From contig JAEEQW010000011.1 in NCBI GenBank assembly GCA_016285515.1, positions 18,294-82,293 on the forward strand: a stretch of 64,000 nucleotides of DNA. Direction: 5' to 3'. The position numbers were made by a program, and so were the translations under genes. The stretch's first letter is position 1, and every line of letters starts with the position of its first letter. The stretch comes from Bacteroidales bacterium. Lineage in GTDB: Bacteria > Bacteroidota > Bacteroidia > Bacteroidales > BM520. The notes beneath the pieces were generated by a model that saw only the letters and a list, made by a program, of their open reading frames with translations, made no database searches and was not told where the DNA came from. This document shows, one piece after another, positions 35,849 to 46,775 of this stretch.

Positions 35849-38800
35849 TACCCATAAAACTGACAATAGAAGGAATATATTCATACCAGAAAGCACAGAC
35901 CATTGATTTCACGAAATTGACCAAGGAAAAAGTGTTCGGTATCTTCGGAGCTACCGGCAGTGGGAAATCCACTATCCTTGAAGCAATGATTTATGCACTT
36001 TATGACAACTCGGAACGTCTCGGTGGCAGCAACTACAAATACAACATGATGAATCTCATGTCCAACAGAATGTTCATCGATTTCGAGTTCTTAGCGGGCA
36101 ACGAAATATATAAGGTCACCGTTGAATCGAAAAGAGACAAAAAGAACTTCGATAATATAACTACGCCAAATAAAAATCTCTACAAGAAAAACGGAAACGA
36201 ATGGAATGCAATTGATAAAAATACCATTCCCGATATCGTTGGACTTTCGGTTGACAATTTCCGTCGGATTGTCATAATCCCACAAGGCAAATTCCAGGAA
36301 TTTCTTCAACTTGGCGGCAAGAAACGCGCCGATATGATGATGGAAATTTTCCCGGAACTTAAAGATTACGACCTGTTCGAAAAAGCCAATAAACTTTATG
36401 AAGACAACGATAAAGCAATAAAAACGCTTGAAGGACAACTCAGTCCGCTTCAGGGTGTCAGTCAAGAAAACATTGATAAGGAAATATCCGAACTTCAGGC
36501 TATTAAAGAAGTGCAAGCCAATATTATCGGACAAATAAACACAATAGGGGACGAAATAAATTCTATGGATGAAATCAAAGACAAATTCTCTGAACTTGAC
36601 TCCAAACTTGAAACCATGTCACAACTCAGAAACAGGTCAGAGGATATTTCAGCCAAAGAAAAGGATATCAGTGATTTGCGTAAATGTGAAAGACTATTCA
36701 AATCAAACATCTCGCTTCTCGAAAGAACAAATAACACACTAAAGGAAAACAAAGATGCAAAAGTAAAAATCGAGAAATTAATCACTGAAAAAAAAGAAAC
36801 CTTAAATAAAATATCGTCCCAACTTGAAAGAGCCAAATCGGAATTTGAAAAAATCGACAGTCTCAACGACAAGGTGAAATATCTTGAAAAAGTAATAAGT
36901 CTTAATGATAATCTGACAAGTAAAACTGAAAAAGAGAACGACAATTCAAAACTTCAGGAACGACTTAAAAAAGGCAACAAATGTATTGATGACTTAAAAT
37001 CTGAAATTAACAACATTAAAGTTGAAACTGCCAATTTACAGCAATTTTATATTGAACGTCAGACAATCAACCAAGTTAGCGAGTGGTTCAGAACCTTGCA
37101 TAGCATTGAGGAAAAATATGCATTTTACCATAAAGAAAAAGCAAAACATGTAGATAAACTGCAGCAAAATGAGAAAGAAAGGCTTGAAGCAATAGAAAAA
37201 GCCGGCTTTGATTCTGATTGTACAGACGTCAATAATATAGCCGATGCAATCAGCCTTGCTGTCACTAAACTTAAAGCAGACCTGATACAATACAAGGAAA
37301 AGATGCAGAACTTTAAAATAAAGGAAGAACTCAACAAATATGCAAATGACCTAAGTGATGGTGAGCCCTGTCCTTTATGCGGAAGTATCCACCACCCTGC
37401 CATAATCAAGATGACAGATGTAAGCAGTGCTATCAGCAAACTAAATGCAGAGACCGAGAAATTAGAAAACAAAATCAGCAGCTATGAAAAACTTGCTGTC
37501 AAAATTGAAGGAATAAACAAAGCAATTGCCCAAATTGACGATGAAATCGAAAACGATAATGATCTTCTTTCTTTAGAAGACAAGAATTACGAGAAACATA
37601 ATAACAGCTTTAATTTCAACGGTTTCTCCAAGAATGAGGATGAACTAAAAAAAAGGAAGAAGGAGAATGATGACATAATCGAATCATTGCTGTCAAAACA
37701 GAATGAACTGCCAAACAAAGAGAATAATCTTGAAAAGTACCGCAATGAAATTGAAAAAATCAAAAAGCAGATTAATGAAACAGAAAAGGAAATTTCACAA
37801 TATGACGGCATCATCAACACACTGAAAAATGATATTCCCTCTGAAATTTTGGAGCAGTTTTCCAAAATGTCAGCAGAGACATTAAGAGGTGAGATTTCAT
37901 CTGTAAAGAATGAAATTGTACGAATCAAAAGCGATTATGACAGATTATCGAAAAGCTCAACTGAAATTAATAATACCATCAGCGATGCCACTGGACAGCT
38001 TAAAAACATCGACGGCAATATCACCGTCAACAATAATGAAATAGAGAGTCTGAACATAAAAATTGAATCCCAGCTACAACAAACTGAATATAAATCCATT
38101 GAAGAAGTAAAAGCAATTTTATCCAAGAATATCGATATTGAAGGCGCCGAAAAGGAAATCAAAAAATACAGGGACGAGCGGGCAGCAACTGAAAGCAGAA
38201 TCACCGAGTTGGAACAACAGCTTGAAGGCAGACAATTCGATGAAAAAAAATACCTTGAAGCCAAGAAGAAACATGACAAATTACAGGAAGAGAGGGATAA
38301 AAATCTGACAGAAATTGGCTCACGGGAAAGTAAGATTGAAACTATGACCAATCAGTTGAACAACCGTCGGAATTTAGAGAAGGACATGAAAATCAAGAAA
38401 GAAAGGGCCAAAGGTCTCAACGATTTGTGCAACATATTCAAAGGCAGCGGATTTGTCAAATATGTGTCAACAATATACCTTGAGGAACTCTGTCGCAATG
38501 CCAACGAGCGTTTCATGAAAATGACTAACAACCAGCTTGAGCTTACCGTCAACGAAGACAGTGACTTTGAACTTATCGACTATCTCAACAACGGTCACCA
38601 TCGTTCTGTCAAGACCTTGTCTGGTGGTCAGACATTCCAGGCCTCGCTATCGCTTGCACTTGCGTTAATTGACAACATAAGACGCAATTCATCATCGACC
38701 CAGAACTTCTTTTTTCTTGATGAGGGCTTCGGTTCACAGGACAAGCAGAGCTTGAATGTGATTTTTGAAACCTTAAAAGACCTCCGCAATGAAGACAGGA

Positions 38801-38895
38801 TTGTCGGCCTCATCAGTCATGTTGAGGAATTGCAGCAGAAGATACCGGCAAGCGTAACTGTCAGTTGTGACGAGTCAGGTTCAATTATCCGCTGA
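35845..38895 (+). CDS. sbcC: exonuclease SbcCD subunit C (Rad50-like ATPase)
   Basis: A 1,016-residue SMC-like ATPase: Walker A GATGSGKSTI near residue 35, a Q-loop region IIPQGKFQEFL, two long coiled coils (about 175-480 and 560-860), a zinc hook CPLCG near residue 510 between them, then signature LSGGQTFQASLSLALAL and Walker B FFLDEGFGSQD near the C-terminus. It forms the tethering and ATPase half of SbcCD. The arms are normal in length. Nothing suggests a specialised defence variant. Confidence 0.96.
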   Translation: MIPIKLTIEGIYSYQKAQTIDFTKLTKEKVFGIFGATGSGKSTILEAMIYALYDNSERLGGSNYKYNMMNLMSNRMFIDFEFLAGNEIYKVTVESKRDKKNFDNITTPNKNLYKKNGNEWNAIDKNTIPDIVGLSVDNFRRIVIIPQGKFQEFLQLGGKKRADMMMEIFPELKDYDLFEKANKLYEDNDKAIKTLEGQLSPLQGVSQENIDKEISELQAIKEVQANIIGQINTIGDEINSMDEIKDKFSELDSKLETMSQLRNRSEDISAKEKDISDLRKCERLFKSNISLLERTNNTLKENKDAKVKIEKLITEKKETLNKISSQLERAKSEFEKIDSLNDKVKYLEKVISLNDNLTSKTEKENDNSKLQERLKKGNKCIDDLKSEINNIKVETANLQQFYIERQTINQVSEWFRTLHSIEEKYAFYHKEKAKHVDKLQQNEKERLEAIEKAGFDSDCTDVNNIADAISLAVTKLKADLIQYKEKMQNFKIKEELNKYANDLSDGEPCPLCGSIHHPAIIKMTDVSSAISKLNAETEKLENKISSYEKLAVKIEGINKAIAQIDDEIENDNDLLSLEDKNYEKHNNSFNFNGFSKNEDELKKRKKENDDIIESLLSKQNELPNKENNLEKYRNEIEKIKKQINETEKEISQYDGIINTLKNDIPSEILEQFSKMSAETLRGEISSVKNEIVRIKSDYDRLSKSSTEINNTISDATGQLKNIDGNITVNNNEIESLNIKIESQLQQTEYKSIEEVKAILSKNIDIEGAEKEIKKYRDERAATESRITELEQQLEGRQFDEKKYLEAKKKHDKLQEERDKNLTEIGSRESKIETMTNQLNNRRNLEKDMKIKKERAKGLNDLCNIFKGSGFVKYVSTIYLEELCRNANERFMKMTNNQLELTVNEDSDFELIDYLNNGHHRSVKTLSGGQTFQASLSLALALIDNIRRNSSSTQNFFFLDEGFGSQDKQSLNVIFETLKDLRNEDRIVGLISHVEELQQKIPASVTVSCDESGSIIR

Positions 38896-38918
38896 CTGTA
38901 ATATACGACAACTTTTTC

Positions 38919-39041
38919 ATGCGAGGACAAAATTCTGACTGGAGCAGAGATACGCTCATAGTTGGTGTTGCTTTGCAGCAGTTGGTTATGAGGATGTTAA
39001 TTAGAAACCGTATATCAAACAACAGTTGTCTGGCAGATTAA
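38919..39041 (+). other. possible 40-codon ORF or decayed fragment in the sbcC-atpE gap
   Basis: In the 327-bp gap after sbcC an ATG at 38919 opens 40 codons (MRGQNSDWSRDTLIVGVALQ...) to a TAA at 39041. No ribosome-binding site is obvious. The composition looks more coding-like than the flanking AT-rich sequence, so it may be a leftover of a deleted gene. I do not recognise a family. The rest of the gap holds a promoter for the ATPase operon. Confidence 0.2.
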
Positions 39042-39112
39042 CGGGTCCTATCTGTTTGGACGGCTAAAAATGAATAAATAGCCTCCCCTAAAAAAATTAT
39101 TGCAAAATAAAC

Positions 39113-39140
39113 TTGTTTCCGATTAAAAAAATTAATTTTG
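39113..39140 (+). promoter_or_regulatory. promoter of the V-type ATPase operon
   Basis: A TTG at 39113-39115 and TAATTTTG at 39133-39140 are separated by 17 bases, close to the Bacteroidota -33/-7 arrangement. The first gene starts 82 bp later. Confidence 0.5.
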
Positions 39141-39222
39141 TAAACTTTTCCAACGGAAAAGTACATCATAAAAATGATAACAAAATAGTATTGCATATTT
39201 ATTTGCACAAACCATTTGCGTT

Positions 39223-39828
39223 ATGGAAGATACATTAAAAAAATTAACGGACCAGATTTACAATGAAGGCATAACCAAAGCCAATGAAGAAGCGGAAATA
39301 ATAATCAGCAATGCAAAGAAGGAAGCTGAAAGGATTATTGAAGCAGCAAAGAAAGAATCTGCAGAAAGAATTGCAAAAGCTCAGTTTGATTCTGACGAAT
39401 TAAAGAAAAAAGTAAATACAGAGTTGGAACTTACTGCAAATCAAGCTGTTTCATCTATCAAACAAAGTGTTGCCAATGTATTGCTCGAAAATGTAATAGA
39501 TAAATCTATGAAGGGGCTGTTCAATGACAAAGAATTCCTCAAGGAAATGATTCTGACGATGGTCAAGAATTGGGACAGCACAAAGGAGCAGGCAGATTTC
39601 AACATTTTGTTTCCGGAAGATTCCAAACTTGACGGGTTTTTACAGTCTGAACTTGGCAAAACTCTGAACAATCACGTTACTTTCAAACCTTCCAAGTCGG
39701 TCGAAAACGGCTTTGCCATTGAAACCAAGGGAGAATCATATAAGATCAATTTCACAGAACAGGATTTCAGTTCATTTATTAAAGATTACATTCGCCCGAG
39801 AACTTTCGAATTGTTATTTAAGAAGTAA
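39223..39828 (+). CDS. atpE: V/A-type ATP synthase subunit E
   Basis: A 201-residue protein: a long N-terminal amphipathic helix rich in Ala, Glu and Lys (about 10-85, with the AEIIISNAKKEAERII theme), then a globular C-terminal domain. This is the peripheral-stalk E subunit. It leads the operon E-DUF2764-A-B-D-I-K. Sequence conservation in E is weak, so the assignment leans on shape, length and position, all of which agree. Confidence 0.85.
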   Translation: MEDTLKKLTDQIYNEGITKANEEAEIIISNAKKEAERIIEAAKKESAERIAKAQFDSDELKKKVNTELELTANQAVSSIKQSVANVLLENVIDKSMKGLFNDKEFLKEMILTMVKNWDSTKEQADFNILFPEDSKLDGFLQSELGKTLNNHVTFKPSKSVENGFAIETKGESYKINFTEQDFSSFIKDYIRPRTFELLFKK

Positions 39829-39846
39829 ACTGTTATAGGAAGCAAA

Positions 39847-40680
39847 ATGAGTTATAACTATTACTGCTTAGTAGCGGGAATGCCAGAAATAGCATTCGAC
39901 CAAAAGACACTCGTATTCAAGCCTGATGAGCTAAAGGAGTATTTGAAGGAATCATTGCGCGGTTCCGATTTAAAGGAATTACGCAATCTTTACTATGAAT
40001 ACGACAATCATAACATACTTGGAATGCTCTTTCATGATGACAAATCAGAAGTTGAATTCAACAATCTTGCAAACTACACTTACGATGAGCTTTTAGCGGC
40101 CTTCAAGGATCCAAACGAAATAGACACGGACTATATCGCCAGATTCATAGAGGAGTACAACGACAGCGACAGGAAAGACGACAGATTGTATTGGGAAAAA
40201 CGTCTGACGCAGGCATATTATGAACATATTGGCAATTCATCCAACCGGTTTATAAGAAACTGGTTCAGTTTCGAGTTTATGCTAAAAAATGTCATGAGTG
40301 CCATTATAGCCAGAAAATACGGTCTCGACAACGATGATCAGCTAATTGTAAACTCAGAACCGTTACAGCTTATTGCAAAGAGCAATGCTAAAGATTTCGG
40401 CTTGTCAGTTGACTGGCCGATGATAAACACTGTCATCAACATTTTTGACAACAGCAATCTTTTCAAGAGAGAAGAAGAAATCGACCGTCTTAAGTGGAAA
40501 TGGCTTGATGAAGCCACTACCTTTGAATATTTCTCTTTTGAGGTGGTCATAGCAATATTGCTGAAACTCAGAATAATAGAAAGATGGGTTAATGCCGACC
40601 CCGGAAAAGGCAAGACTATGTTCAGGGATCTCATCGAAGACATCAAGAACACAGCTGATTTGGATAATAATAAAAATTGA
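39847..40680 (+). CDS. DUF2764 family protein of the V-ATPase operon
   Basis: A 277-residue protein starting MSYNYYCLVAGMPEI, typical of DUF2764, which is found between subunits E and A in Bacteroidota and chlamydial-type V-ATPase operons. It is helical, with an acidic N-terminal half and several Trp/Phe-rich segments (RLYWEKRLTQAYYEH). Canonical subunit C is absent from the operon and this protein occupies its place, so it is plausibly the C/d-like central-stalk socket; that is inference from position and size. It ends 5 bp before the atpA ATG. Confidence 0.8.
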   Translation: MSYNYYCLVAGMPEIAFDQKTLVFKPDELKEYLKESLRGSDLKELRNLYYEYDNHNILGMLFHDDKSEVEFNNLANYTYDELLAAFKDPNEIDTDYIARFIEEYNDSDRKDDRLYWEKRLTQAYYEHIGNSSNRFIRNWFSFEFMLKNVMSAIIARKYGLDNDDQLIVNSEPLQLIAKSNAKDFGLSVDWPMINTVINIFDNSNLFKREEEIDRLKWKWLDEATTFEYFSFEVVIAILLKLRIIERWVNADPGKGKTMFRDLIEDIKNTADLDNNKN

Positions 40681-40685
40681 AATAT

Positions 40686-42443
40686 ATGAACACAATTGGA
40701 AAAGTAGTTGGAATCATTTCGAACCTTGTCTCGGTTAAAGTTGACGGGCCTGTTGCACAGAATGAAATATGTTATGTGAAAATGGGCGACGAAAACCTTA
40801 TGGCAGAAGTAATCAAGGTCAACGGTGACATTGCCAACATCCAAGTTTTTGAAAGTACCAGAGGACTGAAAGTCGGCACTGAAGTGGAATTCCTTCAGCA
40901 CATGCTCGAAGTCACTCTCGGTCCAGGTATCCTTTCAAAAAATTACGACGGATTACAGAACGACCTTGACAAAATGCAGTCCACCTTCCTGAAAAGAGGC
41001 GAATACACAAACCCTCTTGACGATGACATAAAGTGGGACTTTAAACCATTGGCCAAAGTCGGTGATACTGTAGAAGCTGGTGACTGGCTTGGCAGCGTAA
41101 AGGAAAACTGGGTTGACCACAAAATCATGGTGCCTTTTTCTTTCAAAGGCAAATATAAGGTTAAATCCATAACCCCTGCAGGCCAATATACTATCAAGGA
41201 CACTATGGCAGTGCTCATCAATGAAAAAGGTGAAGACGTAAAAGTGACCATGATACAGAAATGGCCTATCAAACGTGCAATCACCTGCTACAAGGACAAA
41301 CCGATACCGAAGAAGGTTCTCGAAACCGGTGTCAGAATAATTGACAGCATGAACCCTATCACAGAAGGCGGCACCGGATTCATTCCGGGTCCTTTCGGAT
41401 GCGGTAAAACAGTGCTGCAACATGCCATTGCAAAACAAGCAGCAGCTGACATCATCATCATGACGGCCTGCGGTGAACGCGCCAATGAGGTTGTCGAAAT
41501 CTTCAAGGAATATCCTGAACTTATTGACCCGCATACAGGCAGAAAGCTGAGTGAACGAACAACAATTGTCTGCAACACCTCCAACATGCCTGTTGCTGCC
41601 CGTGAAGCCTCGGTTTATACTGGGATGACAATTGCCGAGTATTACAGAGCCATGGGGCTGAGAGTCCTTCTCCTTGCCGATTCAACTTCACGTTGGGCTC
41701 AAGCACTGCGTGAAATGTCAAACCGTCTGGAGGAACTTCCGGGCCAGGATGCCTTTCCTGTTGACTTGTCGGCAATCATTGCCAACTTCTATGCGCGTGC
41801 CGGGTTCGTTGAACTTAACAACGGAGCAACAGGTTCGGTTACCTTCATAGGAACAGTCTCCCCTGCCGGCGGCAACCTCAAGGAGCCTGTCACAGAATCA
41901 ACTAAAAAGGCAGCGCGTTGCTTCTACGCTCTTTCGCAGGAACGAGCAGACGGAAAACGCTACCCTGCTGTCGATCCTATCGAATCATATTCAAAATACC
42001 TCGAATACGAACAAGTACAACAATATCTCAGAGAGAAAATATCTCCTGACTGGAACGAAATTATCGATGAAACCAAAAACATTGTCCTGAGAGGCAAGGA
42101 AGCCAAGGAGCAGATAAACATTCTTGGTGATGACAGCGTGCCAATTGAATATCACATCCGTTTCTGGAATTCGGAACTCATTGATTTCGTGTTCCTCCAG
42201 CAAGACGCATTCGATGAAATCGATGCTGACTGTCCTCTGCCACGTCAGGAATTTATGCTAAAACTTGTCCTTGACATTTGTCACAACAAGTTCAAATTCG
42301 ACTCATTTGAAGAGGTAAGTGCTTATTACAAACGTCTGATTAATATTCTTAAACAGATGAACTATTCTGAATATCAGTCGGATAACTTCAATAAATATCT
42401 CAATGAGCTCAACACGATAGTTGAAGAAAGGAGAACCAAATAA
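40686..42443 (+). CDS. atpA: V/A-type ATP synthase catalytic subunit A
   Basis: The ATG at 40686 (MNTIGKVVGIISN) is preferred to an upstream TTG that overlaps the DUF2764 stop. 585 residues, with the A-subunit non-homologous insert (about 110-200), P-loop GPFGCGKTVLQ near 235, GERANEV with the catalytic Glu, and LADSTSRWAQALRE. It carries the catalytic ATP sites. The stop overlaps the atpB start by one base (TAATG). Confidence 0.97.
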   Translation: MNTIGKVVGIISNLVSVKVDGPVAQNEICYVKMGDENLMAEVIKVNGDIANIQVFESTRGLKVGTEVEFLQHMLEVTLGPGILSKNYDGLQNDLDKMQSTFLKRGEYTNPLDDDIKWDFKPLAKVGDTVEAGDWLGSVKENWVDHKIMVPFSFKGKYKVKSITPAGQYTIKDTMAVLINEKGEDVKVTMIQKWPIKRAITCYKDKPIPKKVLETGVRIIDSMNPITEGGTGFIPGPFGCGKTVLQHAIAKQAAADIIIMTACGERANEVVEIFKEYPELIDPHTGRKLSERTTIVCNTSNMPVAAREASVYTGMTIAEYYRAMGLRVLLLADSTSRWAQALREMSNRLEELPGQDAFPVDLSAIIANFYARAGFVELNNGATGSVTFIGTVSPAGGNLKEPVTESTKKAARCFYALSQERADGKRYPAVDPIESYSKYLEYEQVQQYLREKISPDWNEIIDETKNIVLRGKEAKEQINILGDDSVPIEYHIRFWNSELIDFVFLQQDAFDEIDADCPLPRQEFMLKLVLDICHNKFKFDSFEEVSAYYKRLINILKQMNYSEYQSDNFNKYLNELNTIVEERRTK

Positions 42444-43762
42444 TGACAACAAAAGCATTTCAACGTATATATACCAAGATTACACAAATCACCAAGGCCA
42501 CATGTACTTTAAAAGCAACAGGTGTAGGCTATGATGAAATGGCCATAATCGACGGCAGAATGGCCCAGGTGGTTAAAATCAGCGGCGAAGATGTGACATT
42601 GCAAATCTTCGGCGGAACTGAAGGTATCCGCACCAATGCAGAAGCCGTATTTCTTGGCAGACCTCCTGTACTCAAAGTCGGACCGGAACTTTCGGGTCGT
42701 TTCTTCAACGCATACGGAGACCCTATCGACGGTGGCACACCAATCGATGGTGAGGAACGCCAAATCGGTGGTCCGTCAGTCAACCCCGTCAAACGTCAGC
42801 AGCCATCACAGCTGATTTCCACAGGTATTGCAGGTATCGACCTTAACAATACGATAGTTACAGGTCAGAAGATTCCTTTCTTCGCTGATCCTGACCAACC
42901 ATACAATGAAGTTATGGCTACAGTCGCCCTCAGAGCTAAGGCTGACAAGATTATCCTCGGTGGAATGGGACTGACTCATGATGACTACCTGTATTATAAG
43001 AACACTTTCGACAATGCAGGTGCTCTCGACAGAATAGTCAGTTTCGTCAACACGACCGACGACCCTCCTATCGAACGACTGCTTATCCCTGACATGGCGC
43101 TTACGGCTGCTGAGTATTTCGCATACGATAAAAATGAGAAAGTTCTTGTACTGTTGACCGACATGACACTGTATGCCGATGCATTGTGCATAGTTTCCAA
43201 CCGTATGGACCAGATTCCTTCAAAGGACAGTATGCCTGGCTCACTGTATTCCGACCTTGCAAAAATATACGAAAAAGCCGTCCAATTCAAGGAAGGCGGC
43301 TCAATAACAATCATAGCGGTTACAACCCTCAGCGGCGGTGACATCACCCATGCAATTCCTGACAATACCGGTTATATCACAGAAGGACAGCTCTTCCTCA
43401 GAAGAGACTCGGATATACGTAAAGTAATCATTGACCCGTTCAGGAGCCTTTCACGTCTGAAACAGCTTGTTATAGGCAAACAGACAAGAGAAGACCATCC
43501 TCAGGTCATGAATGCAGCCGTCCGTCTTTATGCCGATGCCGCCAACGCACGCACCAAACTCGAAAACGGTTTCGACTTGACCGACTATGATCAGCGCTGT
43601 CTCGATTTCGCATCGGAATATTCCGAAAAACTTCTTGCCATCGATGTGAACATAGATATAGAGAAAATGCTTAATACAGCATGGGAACTTTTCGCTGCTC
43701 ACTTCTCAAAGGCCGAAGTCAACATCAAACAGTCATTGGTCGATAAATACTGGAAAAACTAA
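42443..43762 (+). CDS. atpB: V/A-type ATP synthase regulatory subunit B
   Basis: A 439-residue protein with the B-subunit fold but no Walker A Lys-Thr motif, as expected for the non-catalytic chain. Signatures: GRFFNAYGDPIDGG, STGIAGIDLNNTIVTGQKIPFF, VLLTDMTLYADALC and SMPGSLYSDLAKIYEKA. It forms the A3B3 ring with AtpA. Some related B subunits run to about 460 residues, so this one is at the short end. Confidence 0.96.
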   Translation: MTTKAFQRIYTKITQITKATCTLKATGVGYDEMAIIDGRMAQVVKISGEDVTLQIFGGTEGIRTNAEAVFLGRPPVLKVGPELSGRFFNAYGDPIDGGTPIDGEERQIGGPSVNPVKRQQPSQLISTGIAGIDLNNTIVTGQKIPFFADPDQPYNEVMATVALRAKADKIILGGMGLTHDDYLYYKNTFDNAGALDRIVSFVNTTDDPPIERLLIPDMALTAAEYFAYDKNEKVLVLLTDMTLYADALCIVSNRMDQIPSKDSMPGSLYSDLAKIYEKAVQFKEGGSITIIAVTTLSGGDITHAIPDNTGYITEGQLFLRRDSDIRKVIIDPFRSLSRLKQLVIGKQTREDHPQVMNAAVRLYADAANARTKLENGFDLTDYDQRCLDFASEYSEKLLAIDVNIDIEKMLNTAWELFAAHFSKAEVNIKQSLVDKYWKN

Positions 43763-43774
43763 TTTATTCACATC

Positions 43775-44380
43775 ATGGCAATTAAGTTTCAATATAATAA
43801 GACATCGTTGCAGGAACTCAACAAACAGCTGAAGGTACGGCAAAACACACTGCCTACCATAAAGAACAAGGAGTCTGCATTGCGTCTTGAAGTAAAGAAA
43901 ACGAAGAACGAGGTGATTACACTTGCCAACGACTTTGAAGAACAAATTGCCTCTTACTCTGATATGTATCCATTATGGGGTGAATTTGACCAAAGCCTGC
44001 TTAAGATTGATGATGTGATTCTTACCACCCAAAAAATTGCCGGCGTACAAACTCCTGTTCTTGAGGATATCAAATACAGCATCAACGACTTCTTTCTGAT
44101 GAATAAACCTTCGTGGTATTATGACGGTATCACTATCCTGAAACTCATCTCCAAAACTGTCATCGAAAAGGAAGTTGCCGAACGTAAACTTGAACTCCTG
44201 GAATATGCCCGCAAAAAAACCACCCAGAAAGTGAATTTGTATGAAAAAGTCCAGATACCCGGACTTCAAGATGCAATTTTAAAGATAAAACGTTATCTGG
44301 AAGATGAGGATAATCTTACCAAATCCGCCCAGAAAATCGTCAAAGCGAGACAAAACATGAGAAAGGAGACTGAAGAATGA
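43775..44380 (+). CDS. atpD: V/A-type ATP synthase subunit D
   Basis: A 201-residue, mostly helical protein with N-terminal FQYNKTSLQELNKQL and a second long C-terminal helix (TTQKVNLYEKVQIPGLQDAI), the two-helix rotor-shaft layout of subunit D. It starts 12 bp after atpB and overlaps atpI by four bases (ATGA). Subunit F, normally its partner, is not encoded in this operon. Confidence 0.9.
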   Translation: MAIKFQYNKTSLQELNKQLKVRQNTLPTIKNKESALRLEVKKTKNEVITLANDFEEQIASYSDMYPLWGEFDQSLLKIDDVILTTQKIAGVQTPVLEDIKYSINDFFLMNKPSWYYDGITILKLISKTVIEKEVAERKLELLEYARKKTTQKVNLYEKVQIPGLQDAILKIKRYLEDEDNLTKSAQKIVKARQNMRKETEE

Positions 44381-46212
44381 TTGAAAAAATGCGCAAATAC
44401 TCATTCCTCGTTTATCATAATGATTATGACACTTTCGTGGAAAAACTTTACGAACTCGGTGTCATTGATATCATTGAAAAAGAGAAAGTCTCTGTAATAA
44501 ATGAAAAACTGGAAGACAAACTGTCTCTGATGAAACAGTATGCATCAGCGGAGAAATACCTTGAAAATATACTGAAAACGCCTGCTGATTCAGTTCCTTT
44601 CACACCTTCGTGTGACATGCTTATAGATGATTATAAGTTACTCAGGGATAAAAAAGACACAATTAAGCAACAACAGCTGCAAGTCAAAAAGGATATTGAA
44701 TCCCTCACCCCATGGGGTGATTTCGATTTGAGCACCATTGACAAAATTACCGAAGCCGGATATTATTTCAACTTCTTCACATGTACGAAAAAACATTTTA
44801 ATGAGGAATGGAAAGAAAAGTACAATGCAATTATTGTGTATGAATCCAATACCAATTATTGTTTTGTTACAGTCACCAAAGAAAACGACGTGACTATAGA
44901 AGCTGATAAGGTAAAACTTCCGGAACGTTCCCTCAATGAACTTACGGCACAGTATGCTGCGCTGAATGAAGAAGGCGATAAAATATCGGCACAATTGACA
45001 TTTTTCGCACAAAACTATCTTCCAGAATTAAAAGCGGAATACGATGCACTGCGTACAGAATTCGATTTTTCAAAGGTAAAACTCAATACCGAGTCTGTTG
45101 CTGATGAAAAGGTCAAACTCATAGAAGGCTGGGTTCCGGAATCAAAAAATGAAGCTTTGGAAAGCTACTTGCATGAAAATGGAGTTCTTTATACATCACG
45201 TGAACCTGACACATCAAAGGACAATATTCCTATATTACTGAAAAACAACAGATTCAATAAACTTTTTGAACCATTGGGTGAACTTTACACCCTGCCAGCT
45301 TATGGTGAAATCGACCTAACCCCGTTCTTTGCACCATTCTATATGCTGTTCTTCGGACTCTGTCTGGGCGATGCAGGATATGGACTTATTATGGCTGTTG
45401 CTGCATTCATTCTTGCTGCCAAGGCAAAACCAAGTATGAAAGGTATTTTCAGACTTGCCGGATGTCTTGGTGTTGCAACAGTGATAATGGGATTTATCAG
45501 TGGAACATTCTTTGGAGTCAGTCTGATTGACGCAAATATCCCTTGGCTTGAAAAGTTCAAGAAATATATGATGGATTCCGACAAGCTGTTTACGAACTCA
45601 CTGATATTGGGTGCCATACAGATTGTTTTCGGTATGTTCATCAAAATTTTCAACGAATTCAAACAAAAAAGATACAGCGGTGGCATAGTCACTATAGGGT
45701 GGCTGTTGATTATCTTGGGATGTGGAGGAACGTTTGCTTTGTCACATTTCAATGTAATTGACCAGTCAACTGCCAAAATAATGTATTACGTCTTCGGAAT
45801 AAGTGGCGGAATATGTGTTTTCTTACTAAACAACCTGAACTTCAACAAGAAGAATCTTTTCGGAATACTCAATATAGGCTCAGGACTGTGGAACACATAC
45901 AATATGGCAACAGGTATCTTAGGTGATGTACTGTCATATATCCGTTTGTTCGCACTTGGAATCTCTGGCTCGGTAATGGGATTTGTATTCAACAGCCTTG
46001 CAATGGATTTAAGTCCTGATATTCCAGTTCTCAAGCAAGTTGTCATGCTGATAATTCTGCTGATAGGACATGGTATGAACATTTTTATGTCTGCATTGAG
46101 TGCCTTTGTTCATCCAATGCGACTGACTTTTGTGGAATTTTATAAAAACTCAGGCTTTACCGGTGGCGGAAAGAAATACAAGCCATTTGGTAAAGTTGCT
46201 GAACAACAATAA
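44377..46212 (+). CDS. atpI: V/A-type ATP synthase subunit I (a-type stator)
   Basis: A 611-residue protein: a cytoplasmic half (about 1-310) of helices and alpha/beta lobes, then seven or eight membrane helices (from about 315; FFAPFYMLFFGLCLGDAGYG). The essential arginine of the ion channel is in LSYIRLFALGISGS near residue 525. Subunit I together with the K ring forms the ion path. Length is slightly short for the family (about 600-660). Confidence 0.95.
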   Translation: MIEKMRKYSFLVYHNDYDTFVEKLYELGVIDIIEKEKVSVINEKLEDKLSLMKQYASAEKYLENILKTPADSVPFTPSCDMLIDDYKLLRDKKDTIKQQQLQVKKDIESLTPWGDFDLSTIDKITEAGYYFNFFTCTKKHFNEEWKEKYNAIIVYESNTNYCFVTVTKENDVTIEADKVKLPERSLNELTAQYAALNEEGDKISAQLTFFAQNYLPELKAEYDALRTEFDFSKVKLNTESVADEKVKLIEGWVPESKNEALESYLHENGVLYTSREPDTSKDNIPILLKNNRFNKLFEPLGELYTLPAYGEIDLTPFFAPFYMLFFGLCLGDAGYGLIMAVAAFILAAKAKPSMKGIFRLAGCLGVATVIMGFISGTFFGVSLIDANIPWLEKFKKYMMDSDKLFTNSLILGAIQIVFGMFIKIFNEFKQKRYSGGIVTIGWLLIILGCGGTFALSHFNVIDQSTAKIMYYVFGISGGICVFLLNNLNFNKKNLFGILNIGSGLWNTYNMATGILGDVLSYIRLFALGISGSVMGFVFNSLAMDLSPDIPVLKQVVMLIILLIGHGMNIFMSALSAFVHPMRLTFVEFYKNSGFTGGGKKYKPFGKVAEQQ

Positions 46213-46250
46213 ATTATGCAATCAATAAATATTAATAAATAAAATTTTAA

Positions 46251-46700
<450 letters not shown>

Positions 46701-46721
46701 TCCTTAAAAAACATTCCAGAT

Positions 46722-46756
46722 CACATAGAGACGCATTATTTTTGCGTCTCTATGTG
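46722..46756 (+). terminator. terminator-like palindrome after the V-ATPase operon
   Basis: CACATAGAGACGCA (46722-46735) pairs perfectly with TGCGTCTCTATGTG (46743-46756) around a seven-base T-rich loop and is followed by TTTT. It shares the TAGAGACGC core with the palindrome at 11866-11897. Confidence 0.75.
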
Positions 46757-46775
46757 TTTTATAACTGTCTGAATT

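Noticed and set aside
34631..38895. SbcD/SbcC as an anti-phage nuclease system
   Set aside because: Both proteins have standard length and motifs of housekeeping SbcCD, and the neighbours are not defence genes.
38896..39222. Structured RNA in the gap between sbcC and the V-ATPase operon
   Set aside because: I see no long hairpins or known riboswitch core, only a promoter and a doubtful short ORF.
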